26,148 nucleotides of DNA, taken from contig JADGJG010000276.1 of the NCBI GenBank assembly GCA_027596195.1, positions 1 to 26,148 on the forward strand, written 5' to 3'. Under the pieces are notes generated by a model. It had not been told where the DNA came from. It searched no databases and saw only the letters and a program-made list of their open reading frames with translations. Below are positions 17,591 through 26,148 of the stretch, piece by piece (the stretch's first letter is position 1; each line of letters opens with the position of its first letter). The position numbers and the translations under genes were made by a program. The DNA comes from Podochytrium sp. JEL0797. Lineage: Eukaryota; Chytridiomycota; Chytridiomycetes; Chytridiales; Chytriomycetaceae.

Positions 17591-20512
17591 TCAATCCGTC
17601 ACAGCCCTCTTGCCCTTCTGCACACCATCTGGTCGCCTCTGTGCCGCCTACAAAAACAAACAAAAAAAAGTAACAGTCAGCACACGTACCCCAACAAACC
17701 CCCCATCAAAAAACACAAACCTCATGATTCATCAACTCCCCCGGAACCTTCCCCCCAGCCTTCACAACCATCGTCTTCAAATCATAATACACATCCGAAT
17801 CCCCACCTCCCAGAAAAGTAATTGCACACCCCTTCTGCCCGGCACGTCCCGTACGTCCGATACGATGCGTGTAGTCTTCGATACTTTTGGCCATATCGTA
17901 GTTGAGCACGAGAGACACGTTTTTGATGTCGATTCCGCGTCCGGCCACGTCGGTTGCAATGAGAATGTCTTTGGCGCCGGATTTGAGGGCGTGGAGGGCG
18001 GATTCTCTTTGTTCTTGCGTTTTGCCGCCGTGCAGGGTTGTTGATTTGTGCTGAGAGAGAGAGGTTTGTATGTCGCAATTGTGAGTATTTGTTCACGATT
18101 CAGGGGGGAGGGGGGGGGGGGGGCAGAAAAAGGAAAAAACTCACCCCCAACTTATCCAACGCCTTACTCAACACATCACACCCCTTCTTTTGATTCACAA
18201 ACACAATAATCGGAGCCGCAAACTCTCCACCCCCCAAAATCTCCAACAACCGGTTCTTCTTCTTCCCCTCGTCATGCACCATTTCAATCCGCTGTTCAAT
18301 ACGATCGACAGCTTGTCCCGCCGTGCCGATCGTCACAACAATCGGACGACGGAGGAACGTTTTGGCGATCCGCTCGACGGCGGAGGGCATGGTGGCTGAG
18401 AACATGACGGTTTGACGGAACTTGCTAACGGTCGAGTCGGTAGTGGCCATGGTCGTGTCACCGGATTCGTCTTCTTCGACGGGACGGAGGTTCGAGGCGG
18501 GGAGGGAGTCGAGGATGTAGTTGACGTCGGCTTCGAAACCTATTTGTCAAGAGAAAACAAGCGCTTTTCAGTCTTCCAAAACAAAATTCAGCAAAAAAAG
18601 TGGCATTTACCCATCTCGACCATTCGATCGGCCTCGTCCATCACGACATACTGACACTGACTCAACACCATAATCCTTCGATCCAACATATCCTTCAACC
18701 GTCCAGGAGTCGCAATCACGATATGCGCTCCACTCCTCATATTGAAACTCTGCTCCTCAATCGTGTGTCCACCCACAATACTCACACAAATGAACCCCAT
18801 ACCGCGCGAGAATTTAACCGTCTCGCTTTCAATCTGTTGCGCGAGTTCACGCGTGGGCGCGAGAATGAGCGCGTACGGACCAAGGGAGCGGTTAAAGTCC
18901 GTGAGCGGGGGTAAGTCCGAGATGTAGACGAGCATGGGGATGACGAAGGAGGCGGTTTTTCCAGATCCCGTTTCGGCGACGCCGATAATGTCGCGGTTGA
19001 GGAGACCGATGGGGACGGCTTGGCGTTGGATGGGGGTTGGTTCGATGTAGCCAATGTCGGCAATGACTTCGAGGAGGCGAGGGGGGAGGGTGGATTCTTT
19101 CCAGGAGCGGATGGGGTTGGGGACGCCTGGTGTTTCGAAGGTGGGGTATGAGAAACACTATCCGAAGAGGAGGGAATCGAAACAAGCAAAAAAACAAACC
19201 TCCACCCTTGGTCGCAATATTGAAATCCTCCTTGAAAATACGCCAATCCCTCTCCCGCATCTCCCCCAACGGCTTCTCACTCCAATGCCGATCATCCCAC
19301 GCCGTCTTCTTCTCCCTCTTGACTTCCAACTCCCTCAACTCTTCCCTCCTCCCCACCTCCTCCTCCGTCCGCCGCTCCTCCACCAACCGATCATAAAACC
19401 CACTCCGCTTCTTACTCTGCTCCTTCACATCAATCCCCGCAATATGTCCACGTCCAAACAGCTGCACGTCATGCCGGTTCGCATAAATCGGGTTGATGTC
19501 CACAGCAGTATCCTCCTCCGCGCCCCAATCAAACACAAACTTCTTTTCATTCATTTTGCGAATCTTGCGTTTCTGTTTCTCGGCGCCCATGTAGCGTTCG
19601 CGGATCGCGAGGAGTTCCTTATCGCCCATTTCTTCGATGGTGGATTTTTTGCGCGTGTCGGTGGATGCGGCGGCGCTGCGGGAGGCGAAGCGGTCGGTGG
19701 GGCGGTTTCCGCGTGAGTCGCGGTTGTTGTTGTAGGCGTCGCGGGCGATGACTTCGGGAGGACGGTTGAATGGATCGTGTCTGAATTAATGTATAAAAAA
19801 AGGCGCGTTGAGAAATACAAACCCAAGTTGCGTTCTGATTAGCCAAACCTCGTCATGGCCGCGACTTCGTGACGACTCGGAGGTGGGGGTGGGTGGTACT
19901 TTGAATAGGACGAGGAAGGCGCGGCAGCCGGGAGGGACTGTTGGTGAGCTTGTGCCGCCAAGTGAGCGCGTTCTGCGTCTTGGGCAGAGCGACGCGATTC
20001 GACTTCGGCCATGCGGCGTTCGAGGGCGAGTTTGGCGCGTTCTTCTTTGGACAGGAAGACGGGCTGTGGTTGTTTCGTTGGTAAGTGGGGGAATTCTTTT
20101 TGACAGCTGAATCGGTCACCTTTTCTTCCTTCTTTTCCTTCTTGGCGAGCAACTCTTCGAGCGAAAGCGGAACCCGTTTCGCCATAGGTTGATCCTCCAC
20201 AGGCGGAGGAGGGACCACGGCCGCACTTTGCGCAGTCGGGTTTGGATACTGCTCAGACGCACTGGCACCTCCTCTCGCACGCGGATCACGTTGCGGCGAG
20301 ACGCCTCTCCGATACTGCGAATCGTTGCGGTTGTATGGCGCATTGTATCCGCCCTGTGAAGATCTGGAGTTGTAGTCGCGCGGGTTGTTGTTGTTGTAGT
20401 TGGGATACTCGCTGCTGCCTCCGCGTGGAGGGTCTCTGACTTCGCCCGCAGGAGGACGCGAGTCGCGGTAAACCTGTCTGTCGCGGTGGTCTCGTTGGTC
20501 CCTGTGCGACAT
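17591..20512 (-). CDS. PRP28: DEAD-box RNA helicase PRP28 (DDX23 type)
   Basis: PRP28 drives the exchange of U1 for U6 at the 5' splice site when the tri-snRNP joins the spliceosome. The model is complement(join(17591..17647, 17721..18050, 18145..18539, 18611..19126, 19200..19780, 19849..20063, 20120..20512)), 828 aa, against about 820 in human DDX23. The N-terminal 130 residues are Arg/Asp/Tyr-rich and end in [13 protein letters not shown], a PRP28 hallmark, followed by [12 protein letters not shown]. The linker [12 protein letters not shown] and RWDDRHW-type sequence also match the family. Helicase motifs: AETGSGKT (447-454), [17 protein letters not shown] (560-563), SAT (616-618), [20 protein letters not shown] and [10 protein letters not shown] (762-771). 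All catalytic residues are present. It is divergent from TRM7. Confidence 0.97.
18110..18123. repeat. G14 homopolymer (C14 on the transcribed strand) in PRP28 intron 5
   Basis: Fourteen G residues follow a G6-A block within the intron 18051-18144. On the coding strand this is a pure C pyrimidine tract between donor and acceptor. Confidence 0.9.
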
Positions 20513-20561
20513 CGATTTTTTGGTTTTTGGTTTTTTTTCTCGCCCCCACCAACCCACCATA
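20513..20561. promoter_or_regulatory. 49-nt divergent promoter between PRP28 and TRM7
   Basis: Only 49 nt separate the two start codons. The segment is a T-rich tract followed by C-rich sequence. Both 5' UTRs must be very short, or the transcription units overlap. No TATA box is seen. Confidence 0.6.
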
Positions 20562-21554
20562 ATGAACTCGAAGAAGGAACGATCGAAGGACAAGCGAGAC
20601 GTGTTCTACCGCCTAGCGAAAGAGCAGGGATGGCGTGCGAGAAGTGCCTTTAAGCTGCTGCAGATTGGTAAACACTGGGTAGTTGTGATCCAAACTCACC
20701 AACTCCCCACCTCAAACACAGACGAAGAATTCCACATCTTTCACAACGTCACACACGTCGTTGATCTCTGTGCTGCCCCGGGTTCCTGGTCCCAAGTCCT
20801 CGAACGCAAAATCGGACGAGTTCATGGCTCCAACGCTCGCATCGTGGCTGTTGATCTGCAGCAGATGGCTGCGATCCCCGGGGTTGTTCAGTTGCAGGGA
20901 GATATTACGCAGAGGAGTACTGTGGAGGCGATTCAGAGGGAATTGGGGGGAAAGGCGCAGCTCGTGGTGGTGAGTTTAGAGATGTGCCTATCAATGGGAA
21001 ACCTCTAACACCACGCGTGGTTCACTGTTTTTTAGTGTGATGGAGCTCCCGATGTGACCGGCCTACACGATATGGACGAATACATGCAAGCCCAGCTCAT
21101 TCTAGCCGTGAGTTCAGAGAATTCTGTTCGACCGACACCACCCAAAAAACTAATTCCTCACACCCGCAACAAACAGGCCCTCACAATCTCCACCGACCTC
21201 CTCCTCCCCAACGGCTCCTTTGTAGCCAAAATGTTCAAAGCACGCGACATTGACTTCATGCTGGCCCAAATGAAACTCTTTTTCACTTCCGTCACGTGCA
21301 CAAAGCCGCGGTCGTCGCGGTCTTCGTCGAATGAGCATTTCATTGTTTGTTTGGGGTATCGCGCGGTGGACGGGTATGAGGGGACGATGGCGGAATCGGG
21401 CGCAGTGAAGACTGGGGTGACAAGGTTTGTGCGGGATGGGGATTTGGGTGGGTTTGATGCGGGTTTGGTGGAGGGAATCAAGACGGGGATGAGTGGAGGG
21501 GAGCATGAAGTGGCAACGGATTCGCTTCCGTCCGTGTTTCGAGACTTTTTGTAA
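20562..21554 (+). CDS. TRM7: tRNA 2'-O-ribose methyltransferase TRM7 (FtsJ family)
   Basis: TRM7 uses S-adenosylmethionine to methylate the ribose at positions 32 and 34 of the anticodon loop of certain tRNAs. The model is join(20562..20667, 20722..20969, 21036..21107, 21177..21554), 267 aa. The order is [28 protein letters not shown], the SAM-binding [36 protein letters not shown] and a C-terminal [13 protein letters not shown]. The K-D-K-E catalytic tetrad of FtsJ enzymes is present as K31, D120, K160 and E195. The long C-terminal extension of human FTSJ1 is absent, as is usual in fungi. Start 20562 gives the conserved N-terminus. It ends convergent to the SERF gene, 142 nt away. Confidence 0.96.
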
Positions 21555-21622
21555 CCCGACACTGGGAAATCAAACAAGGAGTCTTTTGGACTAGATATCA
21601 AAGCCATACGCCAGTCCTTTCC

Positions 21623-21628
21623 TTTATT
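21623..21628 (-). terminator. AATAAA signal for the SERF gene
   Basis: TTTATT on the + strand reads AATAAA on the minus strand, 69 nt past the SERF stop codon. Confidence 0.5.
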
Positions 21629-21696
21629 TCAAGCCTCTTTGGGGGTGAACGGGGACGACACAATCTGATGACAATAATTGAAGTCAAGTTTGGCTT

Positions 21697-22104
21697 TCAT
21701 TTCTTGCCCTTGGCAGGTGGTGGGGGAGGGGCTCCGCCAGCTTCAAGAGCGGCTTTGGCAGCAGCCTTGGCGGCGGCCTTGGCCTGGAGTTGGGCGGCAT
21801 CGCTAACGGGTTGGAAAGAAGATTAGGCACGCAAACACAGCGCACGCAAATAATACTCAACTGCTCTCGTCTCTGCATCGGCGTCATATCGTCCTGTCGG
21901 CCCTGGTTGGTTGTTCAGCAAGGGTCAGATCAAATATGCAGCTGTCAAACAAACAAGGTACCGCCGAGCCAGCGTTCTTTTTCGCATTCTTCTCTCGCGC
22001 GAGGTCTCTTTGGTTTCCACCTGGTGGGAAGAGAGGGTTGAGAAGGGTGTGAGTCGAGCAGGGAGGGTGCAAAGGTCATGGTGACAGGAGGACTCACGGG
22101 CCAT
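21697..22104 (-). CDS. SERF: SERF-family (4F5) small basic protein
   Basis: The model is complement(join(21697..21802, 21862..21902, 21962..22020, 22098..22104)), 70 aa. The N-terminus MARGNQRDLAREKNAKK is the SERF signature; SERF proteins are small charged RNA-binding proteins known to modify amyloid aggregation and are found in nucleus, nucleolus and cytosol. An acidic-basic middle (GRQDDMTPMQRRE) is followed by an Ala/Lys helix and a Pro-rich end (PPPPPAKGKK). The first coding exon is only 7 nt (ATGGCCC); a split right after the first codons is also known in animal SERF genes. The donor of exon 3 is weak (GTTGAG), so residue 36 at that junction is uncertain. It is divergent from IRC3. Confidence 0.88.
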
Positions 22105-22132
22105 TGGGGATGTTTGGAAAAAAGTTTTTTTT
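22105..22132. promoter_or_regulatory. 28-nt divergent interval between SERF and IRC3 start codons
   Basis: The two ATGs face away from each other with only 28 nt between them. The interval is mainly purine-rich then T-rich. Core promoter elements must overlap the first exon or first intron of one of the genes. Confidence 0.55.
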
Positions 22133-24841
22133 ATGTCGGATCGAATGAGGGCGATCCGAATCTTCCGCCGCCTCTTATCGACAGCCGCGGCATCCACACC
22201 ACACGTACTGCGGCCGTATCAACAGGAATGCATTGACCGCTCGCTTGAGGCTCTTACGAGGGGCGTTAAGCGACAAGCCGTATCTTTACCAGGTATTCAT
22301 GAGTTTCGTTTTCAAATATTCCAATTAAACGCTCGCCGATTTGATTCGGTCTCAGTTGGAAGCGGAAAGACGGTAACAGCTAGTCTTTGACCCAAATTCC
22401 AATTCCCAACCTTCCGATTCTTGAAATATTCTCGTAACCAGACCATCTTCGCGAACCTCATCAAACACATTCCCGTTCCCAAAGAGTGTCCCACCGCCAC
22501 AAAAGTCTTGGTGATTGTGAGTCGTCCTTAAACGAATTCCGCAGTCAAAACAAAAACACTCTGAGCCACTGAACACGCGAATTTCAAAAAAGGCACATCG
22601 AACAGAGCTGTTGAGTCAAGCTGCGGCGCAAATCAAACGCGTGTCTCCGGACTGTGTGAGTCCCTACAAGCGACGGTTTCAAACCCCTTACTCACTGAAA
22701 TTCAAACCACACAACAGAAAATCCTCCTCGAACAAGGACGCAAGAAACCCTCCGTTCAGGATTTGGAATCCTGCGATGTGGTTGTCGCGAGGTTTGTGTG
22801 ATGAGTAATTGTTTTCAATTTTCAACGCGGGGCTGATTTTTTGATTCAACAGTGTCGCAACGTTGGGAAACGCGATTTCCACAAGACGCCAAAACTATGA
22901 CCCGAAACAATTCAAATGCGTCATCATCGATGAGGTGAAGCCCCTCCCCCCCCCCTCCACTTCACGAACTCACCACAAAACACACACAAAAAGGCCCACC
23001 ACGCATCCGCAACAACATACACGCGTCTCCTCACTCACCTCGGAGCCCTTTCGGATGCATCGCATCTGCTCGTGTGGGGATGCTCTGCCACGCTGCGAAG
23101 GCATGATGGACGTTCGCTGGCGCCCGTGTTTCAAGAGATTGTGTACCATAAACCGTTTTTGGAAATGATCCGGCAAGAGTAGTTGAGTTTTTTCTTCTTG
23201 TTTCGGTTTTTTTGCTGAGGGGACTTATGTTGCATGTGATGGTGGCGCGAAATTCCAACACGCGTGAAACAAGGAGTTTTTTTCTTTCTCGCTAACGAAA
23301 AGCTCCTTCTAGCTTATGCAACCTCCGCGTCACAGTCGTACAGACCGAAACGTCCCTCGACGGGATCAAAAGCGTGGCCGGAGATTTCGTCATGAGTCAA
23401 CTCGCTTCCCGCGTCAACACGCCGTTACGCAACCGCGCCCTCCTCGAAGCATGGGAAGAGAAAGGTAATCTAACCCGATTCTAATAGCGCTTTCGCTCCC
23501 TCTTGCTGAAAACACCCCGCCCGCGTTTTAGCAAAAGACACACGCAAGTCCACCCTCATCTTCGCCGCCAACGTCCAACACATCCAAGACCTCGTCACCC
23601 TCTTCACCGCCCATGGACACACAGCCCACGGCATCCACGCACAAACCCCCCCGCACATCCGATCCCACCTCCTCCACCAATTCCGGACACACCAATTCCC
23701 CGTTCTCATCAACTGCGGCATCCTCACAGAAGGTGTCGATATCGCAAGCATCGACTGTGTGGTGTTGGCAAGGCCAACGCGGAGCGGGGTGTTGTTGCAG
23801 CAGATGATTGGGCGAGGGGTGAGAGTGTGGGAAGGCAAAAAGGATTGTTTGATTGTGGATTTGGTGGATGTGAGTGCGGGGTGTGAGGGGGGGTTGGAGA
23901 GTACTGTGCCGAGTTTGCTGGGGTTGAGGAGGGATTTTGTGTTGGAGGAAGGTGAGGAAAAATGAATTTTTTGTTTTTAAATCCTAACTATTGCTAAAAA
24001 TGAAATAAGATCAGGATATCGCGCAAATGATGGAAAAGATTTCCTCCTATATGACCCTCTCGCCACACATTCTCGAACAATCACGCACTGTCGAAGAAGC
24101 CGAAACCCTGGCCGCGCAACACCTCGAAAAGAAATCCCCCACTCCAACTCCCGCCTGCGAACTCACACTGCATTACCAGGAATATAACTTCCTCGACCTG
24201 TTTGACGGGACCGGCGGGGAAGAGGACGAGGCGAACCGCCCGTTGCATGCTGTGTCGCCGTTTGCGTGGGTGAGAGTGGGGAAGTGGGAGTTTGTGTTGG
24301 GTGTTCCTGGGAAGGGTGATGTGGTTGTTAAAAAGGAGGAAGACAGTTGAGTTCGCGAACACGCCTCCATCTCCGCCGCCATCTTCACCTTCCGTCTCTC
24401 ACCCCCCCATTTCCTGCACACACTTACTCCACCCATGCAGCCGGCCACTTTTCAGCAACCCACCGCCAAAAACGCACTAACCCCAAGACCCGCACCCACT
24501 GGACCCACTCGACCCACCTCCTCACCCACGACACGCTCACCTCCGTCCTCCAAGCCGCCGACTCCTGGATCACCTCCCACTTCTCCTACCTCGCCCACAG
24601 CGTGTTACGCCGCGGTTCCGCGTGGCGCCGCAAACCCGCGAGTGACGCGCAGGTTTCTTTTTTGCGGAAACGCGGGGTGGTGGGTGTCGGTGTGGGAATG
24701 TCGATGGGGAAGGCGACGGATTTGATTACGAGGATGGTTTGTGGGGGGGTTGGGAAGGCGAGGAGGGAGGGAGTTGAGGTGAGGAAGAGGGAGAGGAGGG
24801 AGAGGAGGGAGGGGTGTGTGAAGGAGGGGAAGGTGTTGTAA
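22133..24841 (+). CDS. IRC3: mitochondrial SF2 helicase IRC3
   Basis: IRC3 is a fungal mitochondrial DNA helicase that helps maintain mtDNA. The model is join(22133..22292, 22356..22372, 22442..22516, 22593..22655, 22718..22791, 22853..22934, 22994..23178, 23313..23464, 23532..23951, 24010..24345, 24441..24841), 654 aa. The Arg-rich start (MRAIRIFRRLLSTAAAS) looks like a mitochondrial presequence. Motifs: LRPYQQECID (Q-like), VGSGKT (54-59), DEAH (156-159), CSAT (187-190), TEGVDI (335-340) and QQMIGRGVR (359-367). The C-terminal half holds RPLHAVSPFAWVRVGKWEF, and the last exon has AWRRKPASDAQVSFLRKRG, both typical of IRC3. The exon 7 donor (GTAGTT) and exon 10 donor (GTTGAG) are weak but keep the phase. 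The Met 12 nt further on is an alternative start. Confidence 0.93.
24363..24402. repeat. 40-nt copy of the homeobox gene 3' coding end inside IRC3 intron 10
   Basis: This segment matches 25089-25128 at 39 of 40 positions in the same orientation. Here it lies within the intron 24346-24440. In the homeobox gene it encodes ERRKVKMAAEMEA on the minus strand. Confidence 0.9.
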
Positions 24842-24906
24842 GAGGTGGGGGGGTTGGTTCGGTTGGGTAGATGCTTTTGATGCAGTTTTTGCAAGGGCGG
24901 GGTGTG

Positions 24907-24912
24907 AATAAA
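24907..24912 (+). terminator. IRC3: AATAAA polyadenylation signal for IRC3
   Basis: The hexamer lies 66 nt past the IRC3 stop, in the 234-nt interval before the convergent homeobox gene. Confidence 0.6.
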
Positions 24913-25075
24913 TATAATGCATGATTTCGAACGCAAAAAAAAATTATAGACTCGTCCTTGGCGACCTGATCCATCGACAAGCCAGCCGAAAAACAGAGAA
25001 TAAATTATACTAGATTTTATCAAAAAATATCCACCGCCATATATATATAAAAGGAACAGAAAAAAAATCCTCCCT

Positions 25076-25768
25076 TCAATTCCCTTCAGCCTCCATCTCC
25101 GCCGCCATCTTCACCTTCCGCCTCTCACTCGCGCGCCGATTCTGAAACCAATACTGACACTGCTTCAGCGATATCCCCACGCGCCCTGCCAACTCCTTCA
25201 ACACGGGTGTCCGAGGAGTTTTGTTTTCAATGTACACTTCAATCATTTGGAGTCGTTTTTCTTTGGAGAGCGTGTGGCAGTGGGAGGTTGTGCCGCCGCG
25301 TGTTGTGACGGGGAGGTGGGGAGTCGTGAGGGGTGGTGGGTTGAAGGCGGTGGTTGAAATGGATGGGGATTCTCGATCCAGGGGTTCCTTGTAGATAAGA
25401 GCTGGGTTCACAAACACGTTTTGAAAGCGAGACAAGGATTCAAAGATTGGAGACGCTGTGCGGACATCCACCAGGGATTCCTTGAACGAAACAGGTGGCG
25501 AAACGAGATGGAATCGGGACGGTTCTTTCAAGCAAATATAGGTACACTTTTCCAAGTCTGGGATGAAGGAATCGAGGAGCGGGGACATCATGTCCTCGGG
25601 GACGGGTCGAAGCAATGGGTGGAGTTCGGAAGGGCCCGTGCAGCTTGACGGTGTCAGGCAAGGTTGACTTAAGAAACACGCAGACTCTTGTTGGGAATGA
25701 GCCTCCAAGTCCCGGATAAAGGAGGTGTCGAGGTGCAGGAAGGCAGGGTTGTTGCGAAATCGGTCCAT
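25076..25768 (-). CDS. homeobox transcription factor (single exon)
   Basis: The uninterrupted frame encodes 230 aa from ATG 25768. The homeodomain lies at about residues 165-222, near the C-terminus. It contains LSKEKRLQMIEVYIENK (helix 1) and TPVLKELAGRVGISLKQ (helix 2 and turn). The recognition helix is QCQYWFQNRRASERRK; W207, F208, N210 and R212 match homeodomain positions 48, 49, 51 and 53. The length is that of a typical rather than a TALE homeodomain. The N-terminal 160 residues are Pro/Ser-rich with no known domain, perhaps a regulatory region. An earlier in-frame ATG at 25894 would add 42 residues, but a TATA-like element at 25828-25833 favours 25768. The target genes are unknown. A 40-nt piece of its 3' end is duplicated in the neighbouring IRC3 intron. 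Confidence 0.9.
   Translation of the reverse strand: MDRFRNNPAFLHLDTSFIRDLEAHSQQESACFLSQPCLTPSSCTGPSELHPLLRPVPEDMMSPLLDSFIPDLEKCTYICLKEPSRFHLVSPPVSFKESLVDVRTASPIFESLSRFQNVFVNPALIYKEPLDRESPSISTTAFNPPPLTTPHLPVTTRGGTTSHCHTLSKEKRLQMIEVYIENKTPRTPVLKELAGRVGISLKQCQYWFQNRRASERRKVKMAAEMEAEGN
25089..25128. repeat. source or sister copy of the 40-nt duplicated segment
   Basis: This is the copy within the homeobox coding sequence that matches 24363-24402 at 39 of 40 bases. Confidence 0.9.
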
Positions 25769-26052
25769 GGTTTTCACAAAAATGTGTTTAATGGAGAAGG
25801 GGACCTTGTTTCTTTTTTGCGTGTGGTTTATATTTGAATTTTTAGGGTTACGGCTAATCGCGATCAGCGGAAGATGAGTCAAAACCAGGCGCATGCCCAG
25901 CCCCTCCCCCTCCCCCACCGCCACTTCAATTATTACTCACTTCGTGTCGCACCTCGCAATCTATATGCATCGCAATCGGCACGAGTATTATGACACGGAA
26001 ACGACCTCATTTCCATTACTCATCCAATTTAAAATGAAAACCACCACACGGG

Positions 26053-26053
<1 letters not shown>
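25769..26053 (-). promoter_or_regulatory. upstream region of the homeobox gene
   Basis: A TATAAA on the minus strand (25828-25833) lies about 60 nt before the start codon. Beyond it is a CCCTCCCC block (about 25904-25916) and mixed sequence. No other gene is seen before the contig end. Confidence 0.45.

Positions 26054-26148
<95 letters not shown>
26054..26148. repeat. terminal G95 homopolymer
   Basis: The last 95 bases are all G. This is probably a sequencing or assembly artefact at a contig end, possibly seeded by a real G tract, since 14-nt G tracts occur elsewhere in the window. Confidence 0.9.

Noticed and set aside
24347..24440. Continuous reading into the last IRC3 exon
   Set aside because: The frame upstream of 24441 is the intron with the duplicated homeobox segment; phase and the IRC3 alignment support splicing at 24345 and 24441.

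Overview
The window is eukaryotic nuclear DNA, most likely from an early-diverging (chytrid-like) fungus. The evidence is short GT-AG introns (about 50-135 nt, many opening GTGAGT), tightly packed genes on both strands, and a set of conserved genes that includes a fungal-type mitochondrial IRC3 helicase and a fungal FYVE-RING protein. The lineage is inferred from gene style only and was not tested by phylogeny. The 3' end is a run of 95 G residues, which looks like a contig-end artefact.

Layout. Positions 1-179 may hold the end of an upstream + strand gene. PRP8, the U5 snRNP splicing factor, fills 559-9234 (+) in 24 exons and 2342 codons. A 2.3 kb stretch (9235-11600) follows, in which I see four short + strand ORFs and one decayed copy that look mutually related. 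Each of the four ORFs has a basic-basic-x-Ser-hydrophobic site, and each ends in an acidic or aromatic tail; I recognise no known family. On the minus strand, 11776-15577 encodes a 1082-residue protein with the unusual order ankyrin repeats, DysF, FYVE, then a ZNRF-type zinc finger plus RING. It is a likely PI3P-directed endolysosomal ubiquitin ligase. Positions 15578-17590 are poorly resolved: possible minus-strand gene fragments and an imperfect 200-bp duplication.

The right third is compact. PRP28 (DDX23-type DEAD-box helicase, 828 aa, minus) is divergent from TRM7 (tRNA anticodon-loop 2'-O-methyltransferase, 267 aa, plus), with 49 nt between start codons. A SERF-family small protein (70 aa, minus) is divergent from IRC3 (mitochondrial SF2 helicase, 654 aa, plus), with only 28 nt between start codons. 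A single-exon homeobox gene (230 aa, minus) closes the contig.

Exon models were built by hand from GT-AG sites, reading phase and family conservation. For PRP8, PRP28, TRM7, SERF, IRC3 and the FYVE-RING gene, the summed exon lengths divide by three and end in a stop. PRP8 and PRP28 act in the same step of spliceosome activation. The remaining genes show no obvious shared pathway. Observations worth follow-up are the small-ORF family, the ANK-DysF-FYVE-ZNRF architecture, and a 40-nt copy of the homeobox gene's 3' coding end inside IRC3 intron 10, in antisense orientation.
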